Assembly: GCF_000012645.1 (NCBI RefSeq)
Contig: NC_007577.1
Span: 930,001-994,000 of the forward strand
Reading direction: 5' to 3'
Length of the DNA: 64,000 bases
Source: Prochlorococcus marinus str. MIT 9312
GTDB lineage: Bacteria > Cyanobacteriota > Cyanobacteriia > PCC-6307 > Cyanobiaceae
This document shows, piece after piece, positions 24,040 to 32,564 of the stretch. The notes under the pieces were generated by a model. That model was given only the letters and a program-made list of their open reading frames with translations, was not told the DNA's origin and ran no database searches. Position 1 is the first letter of the stretch; each line of letters begins with the position of its first letter. Both the position numbers and the translations under genes were made by a program.

Positions 24040-24056
24040 TATTCGAATGATTCGGT

Positions 24057-24491
24057 ATGATCAAAAATACGGGACAAAAAAAGATTTCGGAAACAATGGT
24101 AACTAATTCTGACATTACCAAAAGACAAGAACAACTTCTTGAAGAACTTAATAAATGCGAGGATGAATTGACTGGTCAAAAGTTGCATAGACAATTGATA
24201 GAAAGAGGAAAGGTTATGGGACTGACGACTGTTTACAGGAATCTTCAAGTTCTGATAAAGCATGGCTTAATACGTTCTAGACATCTCCCAACTGGAGAGG
24301 TTCTGTACACTCCCGTAGATAGAGATATTCATCATTTGACCTGTGTTCAATGTGGTGAGACATCAAAAATGGAAGGATGCCCGGTAAAAGATATTCATAC
24401 ACCCAAAACAAATCCAAAGAAATTCCAATTGTTGTTTCATACCCTCGAGTATTTCGGGCTTTGCCAAAACTGTTATCAAGCTCAGAATTAA
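24057..24491 (+). CDS. zur: Fur-family zinc regulator (Zur)
   Basis: 144 residues. The winged-helix DNA-binding part contains TTVYRNLQVL (residues 57-66) and two CxxC motifs, C96/C99 and C136/C139, form the structural zinc site; HHLTC is the start of the dimerisation part. Fur members bind a palindrome when metal-loaded. The zinc transporter genes on both sides make Zur the best reading. M14 (ATG 24096) is a possible later start that would leave more promoter space. It lies on the strand opposite to znuB and znuC, between them. Confidence 0.9.
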   Translation: MIKNTGQKKISETMVTNSDITKRQEQLLEELNKCEDELTGQKLHRQLIERGKVMGLTTVYRNLQVLIKHGLIRSRHLPTGEVLYTPVDRDIHHLTCVQCGETSKMEGCPVKDIHTPKTNPKKFQLLFHTLEYFGLCQNCYQAQN

Positions 24492-24504
24492 AAAGGAACA
24501 TTCT

Positions 24505-25275
24505 CTAATCACAGAAATTATTTTCGTTTATAGAGCTAATGTTTATTGCCTCTAATTTATCTTTTATTTGGTCAGGACTACCAACTGCCAAAACACTTTT
24601 ATCAAGAACGATAACTTGATCATAGTTATTTAAAGAATCGCCCCAATCATGGCTACTTACGAGCAAAGAAAGTCCCGCATCCGCAAGTTGACGAACAATT
24701 TTAAGAAAATCTTCCTTTGCAGGTGGGTCCAAAGCTGCACAAGGTTCATCTAAAAGAAATATTTTTGCCGGGGACATAAGAGTTTTTGCTAATAGAGCTC
24801 TTTGCTGCTGTCCTCCTGAAAGAGAATCGAGTCTTCTATTAGCCAAACTTGCAATGCCTACTCTCTGCATTGTCGCCTCTAATTCACAACATTTATTAAT
24901 CCAAGAATTAGGATATGCTAGAAGAGTCTTAATTTGAAATGGGTTATTACTTCTTGATTTTGAATACTTTATTTGACCAAGAGATACCAATTTTTCAACT
25001 GTAATGGGGAACTTCCAATTCATAGAACTTCTTTGAGGCATAAGTGCGACAAGAGCTCTAGATCTATATAAATTTTCACCGTCAATTTTTATTTCGCCTT
25101 TATCTGGAGTATTTTGTCCTTGCAAAATTCTCAAAAGAGTTGATTTACCTGCGCCGTTTGGGCCAACTAACGCTGTTAGAGTTCCAGGTTTAATCTCAAC
25201 CGATACCTTATTCAAAACTGGCTTACTTTTTTTTGCGTATGCAAAGGTTAAATTTTCAGCGACTAAAGTAGCCAT
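24505..25275 (-). CDS. znuC: Zinc ABC transporter ATPase
   Basis: 256 residues with Walker A GPNGAGKST (38-46), signature LSGGQQQR (152-159) and Walker B FLLDEP (173-178), followed by the H-loop in SSHDWGDS. It supplies ATP hydrolysis for the ZnuB channel. It is divergent from znuA with a 136-base shared region that has a Zur-like palindrome. Its 3' end is 13 bases from the zur 3' end. Confidence 0.93.
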   Translation of the reverse strand: MATLVAENLTFAYAKKSKPVLNKVSVEIKPGTLTALVGPNGAGKSTLLRILQGQNTPDKGEIKIDGENLYRSRALVALMPQRSSMNWKFPITVEKLVSLGQIKYSKSRSNNPFQIKTLLAYPNSWINKCCELEATMQRVGIASLANRRLDSLSGGQQQRALLAKTLMSPAKIFLLDEPCAALDPPAKEDFLKIVRQLADAGLSLLVSSHDWGDSLNNYDQVIVLDKSVLAVGSPDQIKDKLEAINISSINENNFCD

Positions 25276-25374
25276 TAATTAATCTTTTAAAAAAGTCACT
25301 TTACAAGCTTACCAATAATACAATTTGCGTATTATTTTCATAACATTTGATACCTTTACTTGTCAGACATAATG

Positions 25375-25391
25375 AAAATGATTATCATTTT
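25375..25391. promoter_or_regulatory. Zur-box-like palindrome between znuC and znuA
   Basis: AAAATGATTATCATTTT is a near-perfect 17-bp palindrome (only the centre base fails to pair), the form of Fur/Zur operators. It sits 21 bases upstream of the znuA start and about 100 from the znuC start, so one bound dimer could control both. Regulation is inferred from position and the zur gene next door. Confidence 0.7.
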
Positions 25392-25411
25392 TTAGTATTA
25401 AATCATTTTTC

Positions 25412-26962
25412 ATGTCAATTTTTAAAAGACTTTTAATAAATAAAAAATGTTCGAGTAAGTCAATTATTAAAAATTCCGTAATCGCTGGAACGATTATATT
25501 TTCTAGTTTTGGGCAGGATGTTATGGCTAAAGGAAAGTCATACGTAGCAGTAGAACCACTAGTTTGTGATTTAGTTAAATCAATTGCATTACCATCTGAC
25601 GAAGTTACCTGCTTAGTAGATAGAAAACAAGATGTTCATGACTTAAAGATCAATCCAAGGCAAGCTCAATTACTAAATAGCGCAGATAAAGTATTTACTC
25701 TTGGTAAAGAAATGACTCCAAGTATGAGAAATTGGGAAAATAAAAAGAATACTGTTGTTGTAGGTGTTAGTGCAATAGACGTAGATTATCATTCTGATCA
25801 CGGAGGTCATGATGATCACTCAGACCATGGTGGACATGACGATCATTCTGAACATTCAGCTAAAGTAGATGATCATTCTGATCATGCTGATCATGGAGGT
25901 CATGATGATCACTCAGACCATGGAGGACATGATGATCATGCTGAAGGTGCTTTCGAATGGGCAGGCAAATTTCAACTTTCTAAGGGTTCTTACAAATGGT
26001 CATTTGAAAAAGTCGATGGCGAATATGCAGATCCTGCAATGAAGATGGTGATTCTCAAATCTAATGACATAGAAGGGTCTGAAGATTTAGCCAAAGAATT
26101 ATTAGGATCTAAAGACTCAATAAGCAGAAAAAATGATGGTACTTTGATAGCAAGTAATAAAGCTTTTGTTCTTAACTTTGATCAAAGAAAAGAAAGTACT
26201 GTTTTTAACGTGGATATCAAAGAAGATGGTCAATATATATTTTTTACTGAACACATGCCTTTTGAGTTTGAAGCAACTCAACACTTTTTTAAAGACGTTT
26301 CAAATAGTAATGTAGAACCAATAGCACAAGTTCCAGACGAAGGAGAGGGGCATCATCATCATGACCATGGAGGTTTAGATCCACATGTATGGCATGATCC
26401 GCATAACATAATAAAAATGGGAGATCTTATAAGCAAAAGTTTAAAGAAAGATATTTCAGTTTTTAATAGAGGTGACAGAAAACTAATTAATGAAAGATTC
26501 GAAAAAGCTGATTCTCTGTTAGAAGGCTTAGATAGTTGGATCGTCGAACAAGTAAGCTCTATTCCTGAGGAAAACAGAGTAATTGTCTCTAAACACAAAG
26601 CATTGGAATACTACGGTGATGCATTTGGTTTTGAAACCATTAGTTTACTTGACTTTCTTGGAGACTCCTCAAGCTTAAGGCCAGACAACATAAGTTCTAC
26701 TTTAAAAATGCTAGATGAAGAGAAAGTTCAGGCAATATTTCCTGAACAAATTCCAGCATCTAAGTTATTAAGGAACTTAAGTAGACAAAGTTCAGTTCCT
26801 TTAGCTTATAATCAAATATTCGTTGATGGATTGATGATGGATGGTAATACAGTTTCAGTAGCTGTTCACAATACTTGTACAATTGTTGATTCATTAGGTG
26901 GAAGCTGTGATAAAGAATCTGGCTCCAATCTTGAGTCTGAATGGTACAAACTTTCAGATTAA
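25412..26962 (+). CDS. znuA: Zinc-binding periplasmic protein, ZnuA type, with an inserted domain
   Basis: 516 residues, much longer than usual ZnuA (about 300). After a leader and the N-terminal cluster A-I lobe comes a His/Asp-rich region (about 127-176, HGGHDDHS units), then an extra domain (about 180-312) with no known place in ZnuA, then HHHHDHGG and the second lobe, with DPHVWHDPHN, SKHKALEYYGDAFGF and FPEQIPASK carrying metal-site residues. The His-rich loop is typical for capturing zinc. The extra domain resembles one in the CobW protein encoded next. Starts ATG 25412. Confidence 0.88.
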   Translation: MSIFKRLLINKKCSSKSIIKNSVIAGTIIFSSFGQDVMAKGKSYVAVEPLVCDLVKSIALPSDEVTCLVDRKQDVHDLKINPRQAQLLNSADKVFTLGKEMTPSMRNWENKKNTVVVGVSAIDVDYHSDHGGHDDHSDHGGHDDHSEHSAKVDDHSDHADHGGHDDHSDHGGHDDHAEGAFEWAGKFQLSKGSYKWSFEKVDGEYADPAMKMVILKSNDIEGSEDLAKELLGSKDSISRKNDGTLIASNKAFVLNFDQRKESTVFNVDIKEDGQYIFFTEHMPFEFEATQHFFKDVSNSNVEPIAQVPDEGEGHHHHDHGGLDPHVWHDPHNIIKMGDLISKSLKKDISVFNRGDRKLINERFEKADSLLEGLDSWIVEQVSSIPEENRVIVSKHKALEYYGDAFGFETISLLDFLGDSSSLRPDNISSTLKMLDEEKVQAIFPEQIPASKLLRNLSRQSSVPLAYNQIFVDGLMMDGNTVSVAVHNTCTIVDSLGGSCDKESGSNLESEWYKLSD

Positions 26963-26972
26963 ATTTTCCTAA

Positions 26973-26998
26973 TAAAAACGGTTTTCATTTCTTATAAT
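26973..26998 (+). promoter_or_regulatory. cobW promoter with a degenerate Zur-like site
   Basis: A TATAAT -10 box at 26993-26998 lies 42 bases before the cobW start. Just upstream, TAAAAACGGTTTTCATTTC (26973-26991) matches the znuA palindrome at 14 of 19 positions and covers the -35 region. Zinc-responsive control of cobW is common in bacteria, so a Zur site is expected, but the match is imperfect. Confidence 0.4.
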
Positions 26999-27039
26999 TA
27001 CTATTATTAAAATATTGTTTATTTAGTAAAAAGCAGTAA

Positions 27040-28389
27040 ATGAGCATCACAGATAAAATTCCCGTAACCATCCTCACTGGATTCTTAGGTTCAGGTAAGA
27101 CTACTTTGCTTAATAGAATTTTAAGTGAAGAGCACGGAAAAAGAATAGCCGTAATTGAGAATGAATACGGTGAAGTAGGTATAGATCAAGGTCTCGTAAT
27201 TAATGCCGATGAAGAAGTGTTTGAGATGTCAAACGGGTGCATTTGTTGTACTGTTCGCGGTGATTTAATAAGAGTCCTTGGCAACCTTATGAAAAGAAGA
27301 GATAAGTTTGACTATGTTTTAGTAGAAACAACAGGATTAGCAGATCCAGGCCCAGTTGCTCAGACTTTTTTCATGGATGAAGAGATTAGTTCTGAATTTA
27401 CTCTTGATGGAATTGTGACTTTAGTTGATGCTGCACATATTGATCAACAGCTAGGCAGGAGTGACGAAAGTTCAGAACAAGTGGCATTTGCAGATGTTCT
27501 TGTCCTTAATAAAACTGATTTAGTCTCTGATGATGCACTAGATACTCTTGAATCGAGATTGAGAGATATGAACCGAATGACTCGAATTATTCGAGCCGAG
27601 AATGCCAAAGTACCCATTGAAACAGTCTTAAATCTAAGTGCATTTGATCTTGATCAGATACTTAAACGCAGACCAACATTTCTTGAACCAGAATATCCTT
27701 TTGAATGGACAGGTGTTTACGATCTTGATGCAGGTAAATATGAATTAATGCTAGAAGAAGGACCCGATCCAGAAATGTCCCTAGTAGCACTCGTTAACCA
27801 AGGTGAGAATGAGGAGGAACTTAAAGATGGTGCTGAATCCTCCGTAAGACTTTATGCAGAAAAAGCTAATACTTTAGAGCCTGGAAATACTATTCCATAT
27901 GGAGAACATATAAATCTCAAATTGGAGGATAAAGGAAATAAATCCTTCATCCTGAACATAGAAAAACCAACAAAAGTTGGTTTGTTTACACAGCACACTG
28001 CTGAAGAATTCAATATGAAAGTCATTAAAAGTGACGAAAATAAAGAGATTCCATTTAATACTGAAAGATTCTGGCAAGCAGAGCATGAACATGATGATGA
28101 AGTTGGCTCAATTGCTATAGAGCGTTTTGGAGATGTTGACCCAGAAAAACTAAATACTTGGATGGGAAGACTTCTCTCAGAAAAAGGGGTGGATATATTC
28201 AGAACTAAAGGGTACATAAGTTACTCAGGGAACCCAAGAAGAATAGTTTTCCAAGGAGTACACATGTTGTTTACTGCACAACCTGATAAAGAATGGGGTA
28301 ACGAACCTCGTAGAAATCAACTTGTTTTTATCGGTAGAAATCTAAATGAAAAAGAAATGCAAGAAGGCTTTGATAAATGCCTGATATAG
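27040..28389 (+). CDS. CobW/COG0523 zinc metallochaperone-type GTPase with an inserted domain
   Basis: 449 residues. The G domain starts with the P-loop GFLGSGKT (14-21), has the metal-binding GCICC motif (C67, C69, C70), ETTGLADP and the guanine site NKTD. An unusual insert, about 220-330, begins PFEWTGVYDLDAGKY, before the C-terminal CobW_C part (from about 345). COG0523 GTPases deliver zinc to client proteins under zinc shortage; the zinc cluster context supports that over cobalamin synthesis. It overlaps the next start by 13 bases, implying coupling. Confidence 0.88.
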   Translation: MSITDKIPVTILTGFLGSGKTTLLNRILSEEHGKRIAVIENEYGEVGIDQGLVINADEEVFEMSNGCICCTVRGDLIRVLGNLMKRRDKFDYVLVETTGLADPGPVAQTFFMDEEISSEFTLDGIVTLVDAAHIDQQLGRSDESSEQVAFADVLVLNKTDLVSDDALDTLESRLRDMNRMTRIIRAENAKVPIETVLNLSAFDLDQILKRRPTFLEPEYPFEWTGVYDLDAGKYELMLEEGPDPEMSLVALVNQGENEEELKDGAESSVRLYAEKANTLEPGNTIPYGEHINLKLEDKGNKSFILNIEKPTKVGLFTQHTAEEFNMKVIKSDENKEIPFNTERFWQAEHEHDDEVGSIAIERFGDVDPEKLNTWMGRLLSEKGVDIFRTKGYISYSGNPRRIVFQGVHMLFTAQPDKEWGNEPRRNQLVFIGRNLNEKEMQEGFDKCLI

Positions 28390-29450
28390 AACCATTTAGC
28401 CCAAGAGGCATGTTCCACGAGGGATGGACAGCTGAAGTTAGCGATTATGCCATAGCATGTGGCTGGGCTCTTAAAGGGAAACAATTTATTGTTGGCGACG
28501 TAGCAGGTGGTATTTTTGCATTCGAAGGAGATACTGGAAAAATTATTTGGAAAAAAGAAAATACTCATTCTGGTGGTCTACTAGCAATGGCAATTCATCC
28601 AGAGGGTGAAATTTTTGTAACATCAGGTCAGGATGGAAATGTTCAAATTTGTAATTGCCATGAAGGTAAAGTTATTAAAACACTTGATCTTGGCAAAGGT
28701 TGGGTAGAACACCTCAAGTGGTCTAATGACGGTTTATTTCTTGCGATAGCTTCCTCAAAAAAAGTATATGTATTTAATGAAATTGGTGAAGAGAAATGGA
28801 TCTCAGAAGACCATCCAAGCACAGTAAGTGCAATAACGTGGTCAAATAAAAATGAGCTAGCAACTGCTTGCTATGGAAGAGTGACATTCTTTGACATAGT
28901 TAATAATAAAACGAATCAAAAACTCGAATGGCAAGGATCATTGGTATCTATGGAATTAAGCCCTGATGGAGATATAGTCGCCTGTGGGAGTCAAGACAAT
29001 TCAGTTCATTTTTGGAGAAGATCAACAGGAATGGATGCAGAGATGACGGGATACCCTGGCAAACCAAGTCACCTTTCTTTTGATGACAGTGGAAAATTAC
29101 TAGCAACTAGTGGCAGTGAAAGAATTACAGTATGGAGCTTTATAGGAAATGGTCCAGAGGGGACTATGCCAGGAGAGCTATGTCACCATACAGAACCCAT
29201 TTCGAGCCTAGCCTTTTCAAATAAAGGTATGCTTGTAGCCTCAGGATCTAGGGATGGTTCTGTTGTCGCAAGTTTCCTAAAAAATGACGGCAATGGAGAC
29301 CCAGTTGGGGCTGCATTCGCCGGAGATTTAGTAGGGGCAATATCCTGGAGACCTGATGATTGTGCACTTGCAGCAGTTAATGCAAAAGGTGTTGTAAATG
29401 TATGGAAATTTAAAGTTCGTACTAACCTTTTTTCAAAGGGATTTAAGTAA
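28377..29450 (+). CDS. WD40-repeat protein of the zinc locus
   Basis: 357 residues with about six to seven WD40 repeats, for example VTSGQDGNVQIC, ACGSQDNSVHFWRRS, ATSGSERITVWSF, ASGSRDGSVVASF and AAVNAKGVVNVWKF. These form a beta propeller that acts as a protein-binding platform. It starts inside the last codons of the cobW gene, which indicates translational coupling and a shared task. Function in zinc handling is inferred from position only. Confidence 0.82.
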   Translation: MPDIEPFSPRGMFHEGWTAEVSDYAIACGWALKGKQFIVGDVAGGIFAFEGDTGKIIWKKENTHSGGLLAMAIHPEGEIFVTSGQDGNVQICNCHEGKVIKTLDLGKGWVEHLKWSNDGLFLAIASSKKVYVFNEIGEEKWISEDHPSTVSAITWSNKNELATACYGRVTFFDIVNNKTNQKLEWQGSLVSMELSPDGDIVACGSQDNSVHFWRRSTGMDAEMTGYPGKPSHLSFDDSGKLLATSGSERITVWSFIGNGPEGTMPGELCHHTEPISSLAFSNKGMLVASGSRDGSVVASFLKNDGNGDPVGAAFAGDLVGAISWRPDDCALAAVNAKGVVNVWKFKVRTNLFSKGFK

Positions 29451-29468
29451 AAGTAGAAATTGATAAAA

Positions 29469-29624
29469 TTACCAATAGTTAGTTTTTAAATGTCTTTCCA
29501 TACAAATGACCTCACAGTCATTATCTATCCCTTTTGGGTGAATATCGCAATATGAGAGACATTGAAAATATTCGTCTATAGGATTAGATTTGTCAGTTTT
29601 ACTTACTTCTTTCGAATGATTCAT
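29469..29624 (-). CDS. 51-residue Cys-rich soluble protein, unknown
   Basis: ATG 29624 to TAA 29469-29471. The second half has four Cys in a regular pattern (FQCLSYCDIHP then NDCEVICMERHLK), as in small metal-binding or disulphide-rich proteins. Its position straight after the zinc cluster (convergent with the WD40 gene) makes metal binding plausible. It overlaps the tentative plus-strand frame at 29616 by 9 bases. Confidence 0.55.
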   Translation of the reverse strand: MNHSKEVSKTDKSNPIDEYFQCLSYCDIHPKGIDNDCEVICMERHLKTNYW

Positions 29625-29768
29625 AAAAGATTTCCTAAATTATTTAAAATCAAAATAGTCGAATTAAATACCAAAAGAAATAAGCAAAACTTACTAAAAA
29701 AATCTCAAAAAAAATCGGCAATTGATTACTACTTTGGGACATTTTCAATTAAAAAGCAATGCGTATAA
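29616..29768 (+). CDS. 50-residue basic protein, tentative
   Basis: ATG 29616 to TAA 29766-29768: MIHKRFPKLFKIKIVELN then a Lys-rich middle and YYFGTFSIKKQCV. A longer start at 29562 is rejected because it overlaps the Cys-rich gene fully. Composition is plausible, but there is no clear ribosome site and it begins within the opposite gene's first codons. Confidence 0.35.
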   Translation: MIHKRFPKLFKIKIVELNTKRNKQNLLKKSQKKSAIDYYFGTFSIKKQCV

Positions 29769-29804
29769 AAACGGATTGTCATTAGAGAAATATTTTCCTA
29801 ATTT

Positions 29805-30125
29805 TATATTGTTGAGTTCTAGGAGGTCTTTCAGAATGATCGATAGCCTGCCTGAAATTTCGGAATAAACCGAACTAATTTAATTAACTGCTCCAATTAT
29901 TTTTTATTAATGTCTAAGCTTCCTTCTTCTGCATCGTTTAGGTGCCCTTTAAGAAACAAGCTTAATTCTAGAGTTTTTGCCCCAGTTAAAGACAATTAGT
30001 TAATTTTATGAGCATTAGCTTAATAGACGTTATTAACAAGGATCCATGATTTAGGTGCGTTATTAACTTCATAAGAAAAAAATAAGTAAGAGATAAAAGA
30101 GGGCTTAAATAAGCCCTCTTTTTTT
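29805..30125 (+). ncRNA. Probable small transcript with structured 5' part, unknown
   Basis: This 320-base stretch has no gene above 30 codons but has a -10-like TATATT (29805-29810), a GC-richer 5' segment with AGGAGG (29820-29825) and two small stems (TTTCAG/CTGAAA; TTCGG/CCGAA), and ends in a strong terminator at 30096-30125. Tiny frames are possible: a 10-codon frame from ATG 29835, a 29-codon one at 29910-29999, and a 13-codon one at 30008-30049 which would run to 30085 if its TGA were read through. A CGTTATTAAC direct repeat lies at 30028 and 30058. It may be a regulatory RNA or encode a small peptide. Confidence 0.45.
30096..30125 (+). terminator. Strong Rho-independent terminator
   Basis: AGAGGGCTT / AAGCCCTCT, a perfect 9-bp GC-containing stem with a short AAAT-type loop, followed by a run of T on the plus strand. 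It is too far from the WD40 gene to be its obvious terminator, so it marks the end of the transcript described at 29805. On the minus strand the T run is absent. Confidence 0.8.
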
Positions 30126-30190
30126 ATAAAAAAATTAGATGACATTCTTCTATTTTTATAGATAATGATTAAAACAATAAATTAAAAAAG

Positions 30191-30466
30191 ATGGTTAGAT
30201 ATTATTGCCCCTATTGCAATCCTAAATATCAATTTCAAAAAGAGTCCAAAAATGGGACTCTCATATGTGGATTGTGCGGGGAGGGTCTTGTAAAAAAACC
30301 ATTTATTAGGTTAAACCAGATAATTGCTTTAGTTGCTGCTTCGTCATTACTTCTACCATTAATATATACTTTTATTTTTTTAATTAAAAATCAAATAAAT
30401 CTTCCTAATAAAAATTATCAAGCAAATAAGAATTCTTTGATAATTATCAAAGATAAAATTTCATAA
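30191..30466 (+). CDS. Zinc-ribbon protein with a membrane span
   Basis: 91 residues: YYCPYCNP and ICGLCGEG form two CxxC pairs (residues about 6-9 and 26-29), followed by a hydrophobic helix (about 44-67) and a short Lys/Asn tail. The layout is similar to the tail-anchored ribbon at 6016. Start ATG 30191. Unknown role. Confidence 0.6.
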   Translation: MVRYYCPYCNPKYQFQKESKNGTLICGLCGEGLVKKPFIRLNQIIALVAASSLLLPLIYTFIFLIKNQINLPNKNYQANKNSLIIIKDKIS

Positions 30467-30491
30467 AGCAAGTTGGAATAATTTCATTAGT

Positions 30492-30725
30492 TCAACCTCT
30501 ACAAAAAGATTTATTTAAACATGAATTTTTACTTTCAATATCCATTTGATCATTAACATTGTTTAATTTTTTTTCTATCTTAATTAATTGAACTTTTTGT
30601 CCACAATGGTCCTTGCAACCACCATTAAATAAATTGTGTGCATATAAAGTGGGAATATTTGTTAAAAGTAATAGAAAAATTAATTTAAAAATTTGATAAG
30701 AATTAGATTTTATTTTTAATATCAT
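30492..30725 (-). CDS. Small exported Cys-containing protein, unknown
   Basis: 77 residues with a signal peptide (about 1-29, ending LYAHN). The mature part has four Cys (GGCKDHCGQ, NSCLNKSFCRG), consistent with two disulphides in the periplasm. ATG 30725. No family is recognised. Confidence 0.55.
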   Translation of the reverse strand: MILKIKSNSYQIFKLIFLLLLTNIPTLYAHNLFNGGCKDHCGQKVQLIKIEKKLNNVNDQMDIESKNSCLNKSFCRG

Positions 30726-30756
30726 TTTCCCAAAATTAGTATTTAAATAATACCAG

Positions 30757-30993
30757 TTAATTCCAAGGAGTGTTTATAAGACCCCAAATATCGAAGAAGA
30801 AAAATAAAACTGCAATAACTACAAGATCCCAAGCTCTTTCCCTAAAAGCCCAAGGCGCAATAAAAACCTCCCCAAGTCCATGAAGTGCCGCTCCAACGGG
30901 TAAATGATCAAGGACCAACAAACTATGAGAGAGAATAAAAAGAAAGCTTGCGAAATATCTAAAAAAAATAAATTGCCAATTACCAGAACTCAT
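30757..30993 (-). CDS. Small membrane protein, unknown
   Basis: 78 residues, two hydrophobic regions (FIFFRYFASFLFILSHSLLVL; DLVVIAVLFFFFDIWGLI) around a Gly/Pro-containing loop. Starts MSSGNWQF and ends TPWN. It may be a small membrane-domain subunit. It lies 31 bases upstream of the exported Cys protein on the same strand. Confidence 0.55.
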   Translation of the reverse strand: MSSGNWQFIFFRYFASFLFILSHSLLVLDHLPVGAALHGLGEVFIAPWAFRERAWDLVVIAVLFFFFDIWGLINTPWN

Positions 30994-31120
30994 ATTTTTA
31001 GATTTTTAAGAAATATAATGCAATGATCAGAATAATGAAATAGATCAAGTTAAGAGATGTTTTTTTTTGTAGCTATAAATACGAATTAAGATTCGAAGCT
31101 AAAGTAAAAGTTATAAAACG

Positions 31121-32563
31121 ATGAAATATATGTTTTCAAATTATCGTCCTAAAAATAGTTTTGATGAATACTTTAAGGATAATGTCAACTCTGCTAGGGA
31201 AATATTAATTCCACTTCTGTCCTCTTTAGATAATATGGGTCTTGAAGAATTAAACAGAAATCATTCTGCTGCAAAAAAATTATTACTAAGACATGGTGCA
31301 ACTTTTAGATTAAACGATACTGGTTTAAAAGGCACGGAGAGAATATTACCTTTTGATCCACTTCCAAGAATAATTAGTAAAGATGATTGGGTAACATTAG
31401 AAAAAGGTTTAAAACAAAGGCTTGAGGCAATTGATTTATTCCTAGATGATATTTATAATTCTCAGAATATAATTAATGATGGAATAATTCCAAGAGAATT
31501 AATAGAAAGTTCAGATGGTTGGAGACCCCAGATGATAGGTTTCAAGCCTCCATTAAATAAATGGTGTCAAATTTCAGGACTTGATTTAATAAGGGACAGA
31601 AAGGGAGATTGGCATGTTTTAGAAGATAATTTAAGGTGTCCTTCTGGTGTTGCTTATTTTTTAGAAAATAGATTAGTTATGAAAAATATTTTCCCTAATC
31701 TTTTCTCTGGAAGGATAGTAAAACCAATTGATGAATATCCATCATATCTTCTAAAAACTCTTCAAGAACTTGCTGTTTGGACAGACACCCCCAAGATAGT
31801 TCTACTAACTCCTGGAATTTTTAACAGTGCGTATTTTGAACATAGTTATTTAGCTCAAGAAATGGGCATTCAACTTGTTCAAGGTCATGACTTAGTTTGT
31901 AATGATGATTATGTATATTTAAAAACTACCTCTGGATTAAAAAGAGTAGATGTTATTTACAGACGAATTGATGATGATTTCTTAGATCCTCTTAATTTCA
32001 GGAAAGATTCCTGCCTTGGTGTCAGCGGATTACTTGATGTTTTCAAGGCAGGTCATGTTGCTTTAGCAAATGCCCCTGGGACAGGAATAGCAGATGACAA
32101 AATGATTTATTCTTTTGTTCCAAGAATGATAAAATATTATCTCAATGAAGAAATTATTATTAAAAATGTAGAAACATATATTTGTCATTACCAAAAGGAT
32201 CGGGAATATGTTCTAGAAAATTTACCAAAACTTGTTGTTAAGTCTGTTGCTGAAGCTGGGGGGTATGGAATGTTAATTGGGCCCCACTCAACAAGCAGTG
32301 AAATAGAAGAATTTGCTAATAAAATCAGAAAAAATCCCAGAAATTTCATAGCGCAACCAACATTAGAATTATCTACAGTGCCATCGTTATGCAATGGGGA
32401 ACTATATCCATGTCATGTTGATTTAAGGCCATACATATTAAGAGGGAGAGATACATGGGTTAGTCCTGGTGGGCTTACAAGAGTCGCTTTAAAAAAAGGA
32501 TCATTAGTTGTCAACTCTTCTCAAGGGGGTGGATGCAAAGATACATGGGTTGTGGGTAAATAA
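31121..32563 (+). CDS. Circularly permuted ATP-grasp protein (DUF404/DUF407)
   Basis: 480 residues. The family is marked by NRLLMKNIFPNLF-type helices, LTPGIFNSAYFEHSYLAQEMGI, then RRIDDDFLDPL, and the ATP-grasp core with VVKSVAEAGGYGMLIG and QPTLELSTVPS. These proteins are always found with an alpha-E protein and a transglutaminase-like protein, as here, and are thought to form amide or peptide-like bonds; the product is not known. The true start may be the second Met (31130). Confidence 0.85.
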   Translation: MKYMFSNYRPKNSFDEYFKDNVNSAREILIPLLSSLDNMGLEELNRNHSAAKKLLLRHGATFRLNDTGLKGTERILPFDPLPRIISKDDWVTLEKGLKQRLEAIDLFLDDIYNSQNIINDGIIPRELIESSDGWRPQMIGFKPPLNKWCQISGLDLIRDRKGDWHVLEDNLRCPSGVAYFLENRLVMKNIFPNLFSGRIVKPIDEYPSYLLKTLQELAVWTDTPKIVLLTPGIFNSAYFEHSYLAQEMGIQLVQGHDLVCNDDYVYLKTTSGLKRVDVIYRRIDDDFLDPLNFRKDSCLGVSGLLDVFKAGHVALANAPGTGIADDKMIYSFVPRMIKYYLNEEIIIKNVETYICHYQKDREYVLENLPKLVVKSVAEAGGYGMLIGPHSTSSEIEEFANKIRKNPRNFIAQPTLELSTVPSLCNGELYPCHVDLRPYILRGRDTWVSPGGLTRVALKKGSLVVNSSQGGGCKDTWVVGK

Positions 32564-32564
32564 T

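Noticed and set aside
29562-29615. N-terminal extension of the basic 50-residue frame
   Set aside because: It lies wholly antisense to the Cys-rich gene on the minus strand, which has the stronger coding pattern.
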